Assembly: GCF_032193765.1 (NCBI RefSeq)
Contig: NZ_JAVBIJ010000001.1
Span: forward strand, 3,100,001-3,164,000
Reading direction: 5' to 3'
DNA length: 64,000 nucleotides
DNA from: Rhodoferax potami
Lineage (GTDB): Bacteria; Pseudomonadota; Gammaproteobacteria; Burkholderiales; Burkholderiaceae_C
The notes under the pieces are model-generated. The model saw nothing but the letters and a program-made list of their open reading frames with translations, had not been told where the DNA came from and did no database searches. The translations under genes were made by a program, and so were the position numbers. Positions 40,814-48,702 of this stretch are shown here, one piece after another. Within the stretch, counting starts at the first letter, position 1; every line of letters begins with the position of its first letter.

Positions 40814-41814
40814 GGTGCTGTAGCCGGCGCAGGCGCCACAAAGCCGGACTCGCCGGGGCCGGGCAGACCGGTAGTGCGCCCGAACAGCACACTCTGGGGG
40901 TTGTCATTCAGACTCTCCACCGCGCGGCCGACCTGGCGGGCTGTGCGGCCGGTGTCCTCGACCGTGCGCTGAAGGCGCGGCAGCAACTGGATCTGGATCT
41001 GGCGGCTGGTCGTGGCCAGTGCATCGGTGCTCTGGCCGATTTTGTCGAGGGTGCCCCCCGGGTCGCTCATGCGCTTGGAGGTCCGTTGGAACTCGGTGGC
41101 CGAGTTGCGCACCGCATCGGCGCTGGCGCCCAAGCGCTCGGTGGTGATTTGGATACTTTTCAAGGTGGCGTCTGCCTGGGCCACCATGTGGGGCAGGTTC
41201 ATCGCCACCGGGTTGCCGTCGGCCCCCAACACCTGGTCTGCCCGTTTGGTCAGGGCGCTGATGTTGGCCGCGGCATCGCTCAGGTTGCTGATCGCGCCCA
41301 TCAATTGCTTCTGGTTGTCGTTCGCCAGCAAGCCGTTCATCCGGATGCTGGCTTGCTCGAGCTGGGTGAGCAGGTTGCCGCCCTGCTCCGACAAGCGCGA
41401 CACCATGCTGGCCCGCATCGGGATGCGGGGGGCCGCGTCGCCCTCTGCCACCAGCGCGGGGCTGCCTTCGTCCTTGTCGTCGAGCTGCACAAAGGCCAAA
41501 CCAGTCACACCCTGGAAACCCAGCGAGGCATAGGTAGTGCGGGTGATCGGGGCAGCTTCATTGACCGCAATCCGCAGCAGCACATTGCCTCGCTGCAGGG
41601 GGTCGAGTGCAATGTCGGTCACCCGGCCGACCAGCACCCCTTTGTAGCGGACTGCTGCCTGGGGCTGCAGTCCGGTCACGCCTTCGGCGCTCGATATCTC
41701 GAACATGCGCTGCTCGGTGGTGTCCCGGGTCAGCCACACTGCTAGTGCAGTCAGCAATGCCAACAGTGCCACCACAAAGGCCCCGGCAGCCAGGGCGTGA
41801 GATTTGTTTTCCAT
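40810..41814 (-). CDS. MCE-domain (MlaD-like) lipid transport protein
   Basis: 334 aa: one N-terminal membrane helix (residues 8-28), then an MCE/MlaD domain (EGVTGLQPQAAVRYKGVLVGRVTDI) and a long helical C-terminal part. It probably forms the periplasmic ring of a phospholipid shuttle with the permease and ATPase encoded next to it. It begins 11 nt after the ATPase gene. Confidence 0.9.
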   Translation of the reverse strand: MENKSHALAAGAFVVALLALLTALAVWLTRDTTEQRMFEISSAEGVTGLQPQAAVRYKGVLVGRVTDIALDPLQRGNVLLRIAVNEAAPITRTTYASLGFQGVTGLAFVQLDDKDEGSPALVAEGDAAPRIPMRASMVSRLSEQGGNLLTQLEQASIRMNGLLANDNQKQLMGAISNLSDAAANISALTKRADQVLGADGNPVAMNLPHMVAQADATLKSIQITTERLGASADAVRNSATEFQRTSKRMSDPGGTLDKIGQSTDALATTSRQIQIQLLPRLQRTVEDTGRTARQVGRAVESLNDNPQSVLFGRTTGLPGPGESGFVAPAPATAP

Positions 41815-41825
41815 ACCTTGTCGAT

Positions 41826-42623
41826 CTAACCTGCATTGGAGGGCGAATGCAAGAGCGCTTGCGCACGGCGCCCTCGTCCACCCCTGAAAAAGTCTTGCAC
41901 AAACGGATGCTCAAAAGCCACCACCGCCTCTGGTGCCGCATCCAGCACCACCCGCTTGTCCGCCACGACCGCAATCCGGGTACTGAGTTCGAAAATGGTA
42001 TCGAGGTCGTGGGTCACCATCACCACCGTCAAGTCCAGCTCCCGGTGCAGGCTCTGCAAGAGCGCACAAAATGCATCGGCGCTATCGGGGTCCAGGCCTG
42101 CGGTGGGTTCGTCCAGCAGCAGCAAGGGCGGGTCCATGGCGAGTGCGCGCGCCAGTGCTACCCGCTTGATCATGCCGCCGGACAAGTCCGAGGGCATTTT
42201 GTGGGCGTGCTTGGGGTCCAGCCCCACCATCTGCAACTTGACCATGGCCACATCGCGCACCAAGGCGGGCGGCAGGGTACCGCGCTCGCGCAGCGGAAAT
42301 GCAATGTTCTCCAGCACCGTGAATGCAGAAAACAAAGCCCCGTGCTGAAACAACATGCCTACCCGGCTGGACGCTCCGGCGCGCCCCAGCTCTGCAGCAG
42401 GCCGGCCCTGCACGGTCACGGTGCCACGGGTCGGTGTTTCCAGCCCGAGCATCTGGCGCAGCAAGACGGTTTTGCCGCTGCCGGAGCCGCCCACGATCGA
42501 GAGCAGCTCGCCTTGCGCGACTGTGAGGTCGAGGTCTTGGTGGATCACGGTAGCAGTGCCGGCGGTTTTGAACACGGACCACAGCTGGTCGATCTGCACC
42601 ATGGCCTTGGCAGCGTCGCTCAT
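41826..42623 (-). CDS. MlaF-like ABC transporter ATPase
   Basis: 265 aa. Walker A GGSGSGKTVLL, signature LSGGMIKRVALARAL and Walker B LLLLDEPTAGLDP are present; the KMPSDLSGG-MIKR region is characteristic of the Mkl/MlaF group. It is joined to the permease gene by a 4-nt ATGA overlap. Confidence 0.93.
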   Translation of the reverse strand: MSDAAKAMVQIDQLWSVFKTAGTATVIHQDLDLTVAQGELLSIVGGSGSGKTVLLRQMLGLETPTRGTVTVQGRPAAELGRAGASSRVGMLFQHGALFSAFTVLENIAFPLRERGTLPPALVRDVAMVKLQMVGLDPKHAHKMPSDLSGGMIKRVALARALAMDPPLLLLDEPTAGLDPDSADAFCALLQSLHRELDLTVVMVTHDLDTIFELSTRIAVVADKRVVLDAAPEAVVAFEHPFVQDFFRGGRGRRAQALLHSPSNAG

Positions 42624-43789
42624 AGGCCCACCGATTTAAAGACGACCGCAAAAAGCGCATCCACCAGAATCACCATGGTGATGGAACTCACCACCGATGC
42701 GGTGGTGCCCTGGCCCAGACTCTGGGTGTCTGGCTTGACCCGAAGGCCATGGTGGCAGGCGATCAGCGCAATCAGGACGCCAAACACACAGGACTTGCCC
42801 AGGGCCAGCCACAGGTTGGCAATCTCTACGGTTTTGGGCAAAGCAGACACAAAGTAAGCCGGTGTGAGACCCATGCTCAGGTCTGCGGCCAGCATGCCGC
42901 CCAGCAAGGCCGCCAGCGTGGTCCACACTGCAACCAAGGGCATGGCCACCGCCATGGCCAAGGTGCGAGGCATGACGAGCCGGAACCCCTTGGGAATGCC
43001 CATGACGCGCATGGCGTCGAGCTCTTCCGTCACCCGCATGACGCCGATTTGCGCCGTGATCGCCGAGCCTGAACGCCCGGCTACCAGAATCGCTGCCAGC
43101 ACAGGCCCGAGCTCGCGTATCAGCGACATGCCGAGAATATTGACGATGAAGCTGTCCGCGCCGTATTGGCGCAGCTGCTTGGACATCAGGTACGCCAACA
43201 CCACACCGATCAAAAAGCCCACGAGCGCGGTTATCGGCAGCGCAGTGGCCCCGATGCGGTAAAGGTGCCCCGACACATCCCGCCAAGGGCCCTGCAGGGG
43301 GTGGCGGGCGAGTTGCACGCAGTCCAACAGCAACTGCCCCGTCATGCGCAGCAGCCCGACCAGGTGCGACTGCACACCGGCGAGTTTGCGGCCCAAGGCC
43401 GTCAACAACACATGCCAATCCATAGGGTCGGCGGGAGGCGGTGGCACCGAAAAGCGGGCCACCCGTTCCAGCAGGGCTTTGTGGATAGGCTCGGCCAGCA
43501 GTTGCTCCGGCCAGTGGCGACTCCAGAAGTTCCAGAGCGCCTGGGCACCGGTATGGTCCATACGCAGCACCGGCTGCGCATCCCACACCACCGCCGGAGC
43601 AGCCTTGACCGCCGCCGCTACGGTGCGCCATTGGGCCTCGATACCAAGCCAGGCGGCAGGCGCTGAGAGCGCATCAGCCGTCCATGTCCCGCGCAGAGTG
43701 ACCCGCAGACCTTCTGGGTCCTGGGTGATGCTGAGTGCGGGCTGGGTGTCCTCCACGGGTCTGGTAGTGTGAGTGGCTAAGGTGCGCAT
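42620..43789 (-). CDS. MlaE-like ABC permease with N-terminal STAS-like extension
   Basis: 389 aa, about 130 longer than E. coli MlaE. Residues from 150 on form the MlaE family core (ITALVGFLIGVVLAYLMSKQLRQYGA; ELGPVLAAILVAGRSGSAITAQIG). The first 110 residues (PALSITQDPEGLRVTLRGTW) look like a STAS/MlaB-type domain fused to the permease, which may replace a separate MlaB. First gene of the operon permease-ATPase-MCE-lipoprotein. Confidence 0.88.
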   Translation of the reverse strand: MRTLATHTTRPVEDTQPALSITQDPEGLRVTLRGTWTADALSAPAAWLGIEAQWRTVAAAVKAAPAVVWDAQPVLRMDHTGAQALWNFWSRHWPEQLLAEPIHKALLERVARFSVPPPPADPMDWHVLLTALGRKLAGVQSHLVGLLRMTGQLLLDCVQLARHPLQGPWRDVSGHLYRIGATALPITALVGFLIGVVLAYLMSKQLRQYGADSFIVNILGMSLIRELGPVLAAILVAGRSGSAITAQIGVMRVTEELDAMRVMGIPKGFRLVMPRTLAMAVAMPLVAVWTTLAALLGGMLAADLSMGLTPAYFVSALPKTVEIANLWLALGKSCVFGVLIALIACHHGLRVKPDTQSLGQGTTASVVSSITMVILVDALFAVVFKSVGL

Positions 43790-43839
43790 GGTAACTGCTC
43801 ACAAATGCAAGCAAAATATCGACAGGAGACAAACCGACC

Positions 43840-44625
43840 ATGCAAGAAAATGTAGGCCCGACCGAAGAACTGGGAATCGAACAACGCGGCGCCGTGCTGT
43901 GGCTCACCATCCAGCGCGAAGAGCGCCGCAATGCCATGAGCCACGGCGTGATTGCTGGTATGGCCGATGCGATTCGCGCGGCTCAGCACCAACCGGACAT
44001 CCGCGCGATTGTGATCACCGGTGCAGGCCCCAAGGCGTTTTGCTCGGGCGCTGACTTGCAGGCCTCCAAAGTCTTTACCGGCGACTATTCGCAACCCCAC
44101 GCCCATCTAGCCCAGCTCTTGCGCGCGGCCCGCGCTAGCCATATTCCGCTGATCGCGCGGGTCAACGGCTTTTGTCTGGCCGGTGGCATGGGCCTGCTGT
44201 CCATGTGCGACATGGCCGTGGCGGCGAGCCACGCCACCTTTGGCCTGCCGGAAGTCAAAGTTGGCGTGTTTCCGGCGCAGGTACTCACGGTACTGCAGCA
44301 CTTGGTGCCGCGCCGGGTGCTTGCCGAGATGTGCATCACCGGCGAACCGATCACAAGCGCACAAGCAATGGCCTATGGGCTGGTCAACCATGTGGACGAC
44401 GATGTGGATGCCAAATTGCAATGGCTGCTGGACCGGATACTGGACAAGTCCCCGGCAGCCATTCGCAGGGGGCTGTACACCATGAAATCGGTGGAGACCA
44501 TGGCGTTCGAGGAGTCAATGGCATTCACCGAGAGCCAGATCGCGCTCTTCACCCTCACCGATGACGCCCGCGAGGGCCAAAAAGCCTTTCAGGAAAAGCG
44601 CAAACCGCTCTGGACAGGCACATGA
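43840..44625 (+). CDS. Enoyl-CoA hydratase/isomerase family protein
   Basis: 261-aa crotonase-fold enzyme. The oxyanion-hole segments are AFCSGADL and NGFCLAGGMGLLSMCD. The second catalytic glutamate in GLPEVKVGVFPA is present. The acyl substrate is unknown. It opens a run of three plus-strand genes joined by ATGA overlaps and diverges from the MlaE-like gene with a 50-nt gap. Confidence 0.9.
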   Translation: MQENVGPTEELGIEQRGAVLWLTIQREERRNAMSHGVIAGMADAIRAAQHQPDIRAIVITGAGPKAFCSGADLQASKVFTGDYSQPHAHLAQLLRAARASHIPLIARVNGFCLAGGMGLLSMCDMAVAASHATFGLPEVKVGVFPAQVLTVLQHLVPRRVLAEMCITGEPITSAQAMAYGLVNHVDDDVDAKLQWLLDRILDKSPAAIRRGLYTMKSVETMAFEESMAFTESQIALFTLTDDAREGQKAFQEKRKPLWTGT

Positions 44626-45896
44626 GTGGCTCGCTAGATACGGCAAGCCTGCTGAATATGGTGGGGGCCGTACTGTTCGGCATTGCACTCATTCACACTT
44701 TTTGCGCCAAGTACCTGGAGTCGCTGGCCCACCGCCATCCGGCGCATGCCGGTTTGTTTCATCTGCTGGGCGAGGTGGAAGTGGTGTTCGGCTTCTGGGC
44801 TTTTGTGCTGGTTGCTGCGATAGCCCTGATCGCCAGTGGCAGCGAGGCCATTGCCTATGCAGAGTCTCGCCACTACACCGAGCCGCTGTTTGTGTGCGTG
44901 GTGATGGTGGTAGCCGCTTCACGCCCGGTGCTGGAGGCCGTGCGCGCGGCCCTGAATGGCATCAGCCGGATCGTGCCGCTGCCCTCTTCCTTGGTGTTGG
45001 CCTGGCTGGGTTTGGCTGCGGTGCCGCTTCTGGGCTCCCTGATCACAGAGCCTGCCGCCATGACGCTGGCGGCCCTGATGCTCGCGCCGCAGATCTTCCG
45101 CGCCGAGATGCCTGAGCGACTTAAATATGCAGCGCTGGGCGTGCTGTTTGTCAATATTTCCATCGGCGGCACGCTCACGTCGTACGCCGCGCCGCCGGTG
45201 CTGATGGTGGCCGCCACCTGGAATTGGGATACGGCCTTCATGGCTACTCAATTCGGCTGGAAAGCCACCGTCGCCGTGCTGGTGAACGCGAGTGCCATGA
45301 CCTGGTTCTTGCGGCGCCATTTGCCGGCTACGCCCGCTCACACCGGCACACCGGGGGAGGTGCCCGTGCCCGCCTTGGTGAGCCTGGTGCACCTCGCGTT
45401 TCTGACGGGCGTGGTGGTTCTTGCGCACCACCCGGTGCTGTTTCTGGGCTTGTTTTTGTTCTTTCTGGGCTACACCCAGGCCTATGCGCGATTCCAGTCG
45501 CCCTTGATCCTCAAGGAGGGTTTGCTGGTCGGATTCTTTTTGGCGGGCCTGGTGGTCTTGGGGGGCATGCAGCAGTGGTGGCTCCAACCGATCGTGTCCG
45601 GCCTCGAGCCCACGGCGCTGTTTTTCGGGGCCTTGGTGCTGACGGCTTTTACCGACAATGCGGCACTGACCTACTTGGGCTCGTTGATTCAGGGTATTTC
45701 ACCCGCCTCGCAGTACATGCTGGTGGCCGGTGCCGTTGCGGGCGGGGGGCTGACGGTGATCGCCAATGCCCCCAACCCGGCGGGCGTTGCGCTGCTGCGC
45801 CACGGTTTTGATGACCAATCCATCGGTGCCGGCGGCTTGCTGCTCGGCGCCCTTCTCCCGACTGCCGTTGCGGCAGCGTGCTTTTTGCTGCTATGA
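44622..45896 (+). CDS. Putative Na+/H+ antiporter (PF07399-like)
   Basis: 424 aa with about eleven hydrophobic segments. IHTFCAKYLESLAHRHPAHAGLFHLLGEVEVVFGFWA and LITEPAAMTLAALMLAP resemble the uncharacterised putative antiporter family PF07399, part of the ion-transporter superfamily; ALTAFTDNAALTYLGSLIQG is the second conserved block. The transported ion is not established. The start overlaps the stop of the enoyl-CoA hydratase gene. Confidence 0.8.
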   Translation: MSGSLDTASLLNMVGAVLFGIALIHTFCAKYLESLAHRHPAHAGLFHLLGEVEVVFGFWAFVLVAAIALIASGSEAIAYAESRHYTEPLFVCVVMVVAASRPVLEAVRAALNGISRIVPLPSSLVLAWLGLAAVPLLGSLITEPAAMTLAALMLAPQIFRAEMPERLKYAALGVLFVNISIGGTLTSYAAPPVLMVAATWNWDTAFMATQFGWKATVAVLVNASAMTWFLRRHLPATPAHTGTPGEVPVPALVSLVHLAFLTGVVVLAHHPVLFLGLFLFFLGYTQAYARFQSPLILKEGLLVGFFLAGLVVLGGMQQWWLQPIVSGLEPTALFFGALVLTAFTDNAALTYLGSLIQGISPASQYMLVAGAVAGGGLTVIANAPNPAGVALLRHGFDDQSIGAGGLLLGALLPTAVAAACFLLL

Positions 45897-47632
45897 ACAA
45901 CGACACTACTTTTGACTACATCATCATCGGCGCGGGCACTGCCGGCTGCCTGCTCGCTAACCGGTTGAGTGCCAATGCCTCCAAGCGGGTGCTGCTGATC
46001 GAGGCGGGCCGCAAGGACGATTACCACTGGATCCACATTCCCGTGGGTTATCTGTACTGTATTGGCAACCCGCGCACCGATTGGCTATTTCACACAGCCC
46101 CCGAAGCAGGGCTGAATGGGCGCAGCCTGCGCTACCCGCGAGGTAAGACCCTGGGTGGATGCAGCAGCATCAACGGCATGATTTACATGCGGGGCCAAGC
46201 CCGCGATTACGACCAATGGGCCCAACTCACGGCCGACGCCCATTGGAACTGGGACAACAGCCTGCCCTATTTCAAGCTGCATGAAGACCACCACCTCGGT
46301 GCGACGCCTCTCCATGGCGCCAAGGGCACGGCCTCGCCCATCGTCAAGAACAACGCCACGGTGTATGGCGAGGTGCTGCGGCACCACCGCGCGGGCGGGG
46401 AGTGGCGCGTAGAGAAGCAACGCCTGCGGTGGGATGTGCTGGATGCGTTTGCACAAGCGGCGCAACAGGCGGGGGTCCCGGCCACTGAGGACTTCAACCA
46501 CGGTAATAACGAAGGCGTGGGCTATTTCGAGGTCAATCAGAAAGACGGCTGGCGCTGGAACACGGCCAAGGCGTTTTTGCGGCCCATGTGTTACGGGCGC
46601 CCGAATTTCGAACTCTGGAACTCGGCCCAAGTAGCCCGCCTGTTGATCGAACCGGCGGCAGAAGACACCTCTGGAGCCACCCCTCTGCGCTGTAAAGGGG
46701 TGGAAGTCTGGACCGGTAGCGAAATGGTGACAGCGACTGCGCGCGCGGAAGTTTTGCTGTGTGCGGGTGCGGTGGGATCCCCCCAAATACTCCAGCACTC
46801 CGGCATCGGCCCCGCACAGCTTTTGCAACAGTACGGCGTCAAGGTACTGCAAGACACTCCCGGCGTGGGTGCCAACCTGCAAGACCACTTGCAGATCCGC
46901 GCGGTATTCAAGGTCAAGAACACGACCACGCTCAACACCCAAGCCAACAGCCTGTGGGGCAAAGCCAAAATCGGGCTCGAATACGCCCTCAAGCGAAGCG
47001 GCCCCATGAGCATGGCGCCCAGCCAGTTGGGTGCGTTCACGCGCAGCAGCCCCGATCAAAAGTACCCCAACATCCAGTACCACGTGCAACCCTTGAGCTT
47101 GGAAGCTTTCGGCGAACCCCTGCACACCTTCAATGCGTTCACCGCCAGTGTGTGCAACCTGAACCCCACCAGCCGGGGGACGGTACAGATCCAGTCACCA
47201 GACTTCAATGCAGCGCCGCGCATTGCCCCGAACTACCTCAGTACCGACGAAGACCGCAAAGTCGCGGCGGACTCTTTGCGGGTCACACGCCGCATCGTGG
47301 CGCAACCCGCATTGCAAAAGTTTGAGCCGGAGGAATACAAACCCGGCTTGCAATTCCAGAGCGATGCCGAATTGGCGCAGCTCGCCGGTGACATTGCCAC
47401 CACCATCTTCCACCCCGTGGGCACCACCAAAATGGGCCGGATCGACGGACCTGACCAGGACCCGATGGCCGTGGTAGATAGCCGCCTGAAGGTGCGCGGC
47501 GTGGCCGGCTTACGCGTGGTGGATGCCGGTGTGATGCCGCTGATCACCAGTGGCAACACCAATTCGCCCACCTTGATGATTGCCGAGAAGGCAGCGCAGT
47601 GGATTGCGGAGGACGCCGCTTTGCGCGAATGA
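45893..47632 (+). CDS. GMC-family FAD oxidoreductase
   Basis: 579 aa from the ATG overlapping the upstream stop (ATGA). The FAD motif is IIIGAGTAGCLLANRLS at the N-terminus; GMC signatures GGCSSINGMIYMRGQ and GAVGSPQILQHSGIGP follow. The active-site His is in FHPVGTTKMG. It is an alcohol or choline-type dehydrogenase of unknown substrate. Confidence 0.92.
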   Translation: MNNDTTFDYIIIGAGTAGCLLANRLSANASKRVLLIEAGRKDDYHWIHIPVGYLYCIGNPRTDWLFHTAPEAGLNGRSLRYPRGKTLGGCSSINGMIYMRGQARDYDQWAQLTADAHWNWDNSLPYFKLHEDHHLGATPLHGAKGTASPIVKNNATVYGEVLRHHRAGGEWRVEKQRLRWDVLDAFAQAAQQAGVPATEDFNHGNNEGVGYFEVNQKDGWRWNTAKAFLRPMCYGRPNFELWNSAQVARLLIEPAAEDTSGATPLRCKGVEVWTGSEMVTATARAEVLLCAGAVGSPQILQHSGIGPAQLLQQYGVKVLQDTPGVGANLQDHLQIRAVFKVKNTTTLNTQANSLWGKAKIGLEYALKRSGPMSMAPSQLGAFTRSSPDQKYPNIQYHVQPLSLEAFGEPLHTFNAFTASVCNLNPTSRGTVQIQSPDFNAAPRIAPNYLSTDEDRKVAADSLRVTRRIVAQPALQKFEPEEYKPGLQFQSDAELAQLAGDIATTIFHPVGTTKMGRIDGPDQDPMAVVDSRLKVRGVAGLRVVDAGVMPLITSGNTNSPTLMIAEKAAQWIAEDAALRE

Positions 47633-47659
47633 AGGGTTTGTCCTGATGCCGTGACACCG

Positions 47660-47822
47660 CAGGGGCAGCTACATTTCATGCCAACGCTGAACCGAACAGC
47701 AACTGCGAGGCCCACAAGGCCGGGCATGAAACGACGCCGAGGAGACGGCTAAGAACACATCAAATAATCCTGCACATAGCGATGCAGCCTCACAAAAGCA
47801 CTGGCAACCCCGGTGCTTTTTT
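47660..47822 (+). ncRNA. Candidate structured RNA with three-way junction
   Basis: Between the GMC stop and the TSUP gene. A 9-bp helix TTTCATGCC (47674-47682) / GGCATGAAA (47723-47731) closes two hairpins: GCTG-AACCGAA-CAGC and GGCC-CACAA-GGCC. A further hairpin CTGCA/TGCAG (47770-47787) and an intrinsic terminator follow. It may be a riboswitch-like attenuator for the TSUP gene or a free small RNA; I recognise no known class. Confidence 0.4.
47794..47822 (+). terminator. Intrinsic terminator before the TSUP gene
   Basis: 8-bp stem AAAAGCAC / GTGCTTTT with an 11-nt loop, merging into a run of T's to 47822. It ends transcription from the GMC operon or the RNA candidate about 100 nt before the TSUP start. 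Confidence 0.7.
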
Positions 47823-47867
47823 ATTTGCACTTCAATCAGGCACTGGCGCAGGTGGAATCTGCGCATA

Positions 47868-47892
47868 TTGCTATTACTTTTATAGCAGTAGC
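47868..47892. repeat. Dispersed repeat copy 5
   Basis: TTGCTATTACTTTTATAGCA, then GTAGC; arms TGCTAT/ATAGCA. It lies 30 nt before the TSUP ATG, so on the plus strand it would be in or near the transcript leader. Confidence 0.75.
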
Positions 47893-47922
47893 TACCCATC
47901 TGCGAATGCGACAATCCCCCGC

Positions 47923-48687
47923 ATGGAATTGCTTATTGCGTCGCTCGCCTCCGGTCTGGCCGGGTTTATTGATTCGATCGTAGGTGGCGGCGGACTCATC
48001 CTCACACCCGCCCTGTTTGCCCTGTTTCCGCACACGGCGCCGGCTACCTTGTTCGGCACCAACAAAGGCGCAGCAGTGGCCGGCACAGCATTTGCCGCGG
48101 TTCAATACAACCGCAAGGTGTCTTTGCCTTGGAAGGCTCTACTGCCGGCCACCGCGGTTTGCTTTTCTGCCGCGCTGACGGGCGCATGGGTGGTGACCCA
48201 AGTCTCCCCTGAATACTTGCGCAAGGCGCTCCCTTTCATCTTGGTGCTGGTACTCGGCTACACACTCGCCAAAAAAGAATTGGGCCGGCACCATGCGCCG
48301 CGTTTCAGCGGTAGGCACGAGGTGCTGATCGCCTGCAGCGTCGGGGGCATCATTGGCTTTTATGACGGATTTTTTGGCCCCGGCACCGGCAGCTTCTTTG
48401 TGTTTTTGCTGGTGCGGCTCTTGGGTTACGATTTTTTGCACGCTTCGGCGGGCGCCAAATTACTGAACACCGCCTCGAACGCGGCCGCCTTGCTGTTGTT
48501 CAGCTTTACGGGCCATGTCTGGTGGCACTACGTGGTGTTCATGGCCTTGGCCAACGTGGCGGGCAGCCTGGCCGGCACCCACCTTGCGCTCAAGCACGGT
48601 ACCGGTTTTGTGCGCTCGGTGTTTATTGCGGTGGTTTCCGCACTGATCCTGAAAACCGCCTACGACGCCTTTTTGCGAGGCCTCTAG
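47923..48687 (+). CDS. TSUP/TauE-SafE family exporter
   Basis: 254 aa with about eight membrane helices. The family motif is near the start (GFIDSIVGGGGLILTPALFAL) and again in the second half (GFYDGFFGPGTGSFFVFLLV). Such proteins export sulfite, sulfoacetate or similar anions; the substrate is not readable. I chose the ATG at 47923 because the longer frame crosses repeat 5 and the terminator region. Confidence 0.87.
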   Translation: MELLIASLASGLAGFIDSIVGGGGLILTPALFALFPHTAPATLFGTNKGAAVAGTAFAAVQYNRKVSLPWKALLPATAVCFSAALTGAWVVTQVSPEYLRKALPFILVLVLGYTLAKKELGRHHAPRFSGRHEVLIACSVGGIIGFYDGFFGPGTGSFFVFLLVRLLGYDFLHASAGAKLLNTASNAAALLLFSFTGHVWWHYVVFMALANVAGSLAGTHLALKHGTGFVRSVFIAVVSALILKTAYDAFLRGL

Positions 48688-48702
48688 CCCGCTTTAGCGG
48701 GC
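48687..48702. terminator. Hairpin over the TSUP/mrdA stop codons
   Basis: GCCCGC-TTTA-GCGGGC, a 6-bp stem with a tetraloop, overlapping the end of the TSUP gene and the end of mrdA. There is no T-tract, so it is only a weak bidirectional terminator candidate; the two genes are 6 nt apart. Confidence 0.4.
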
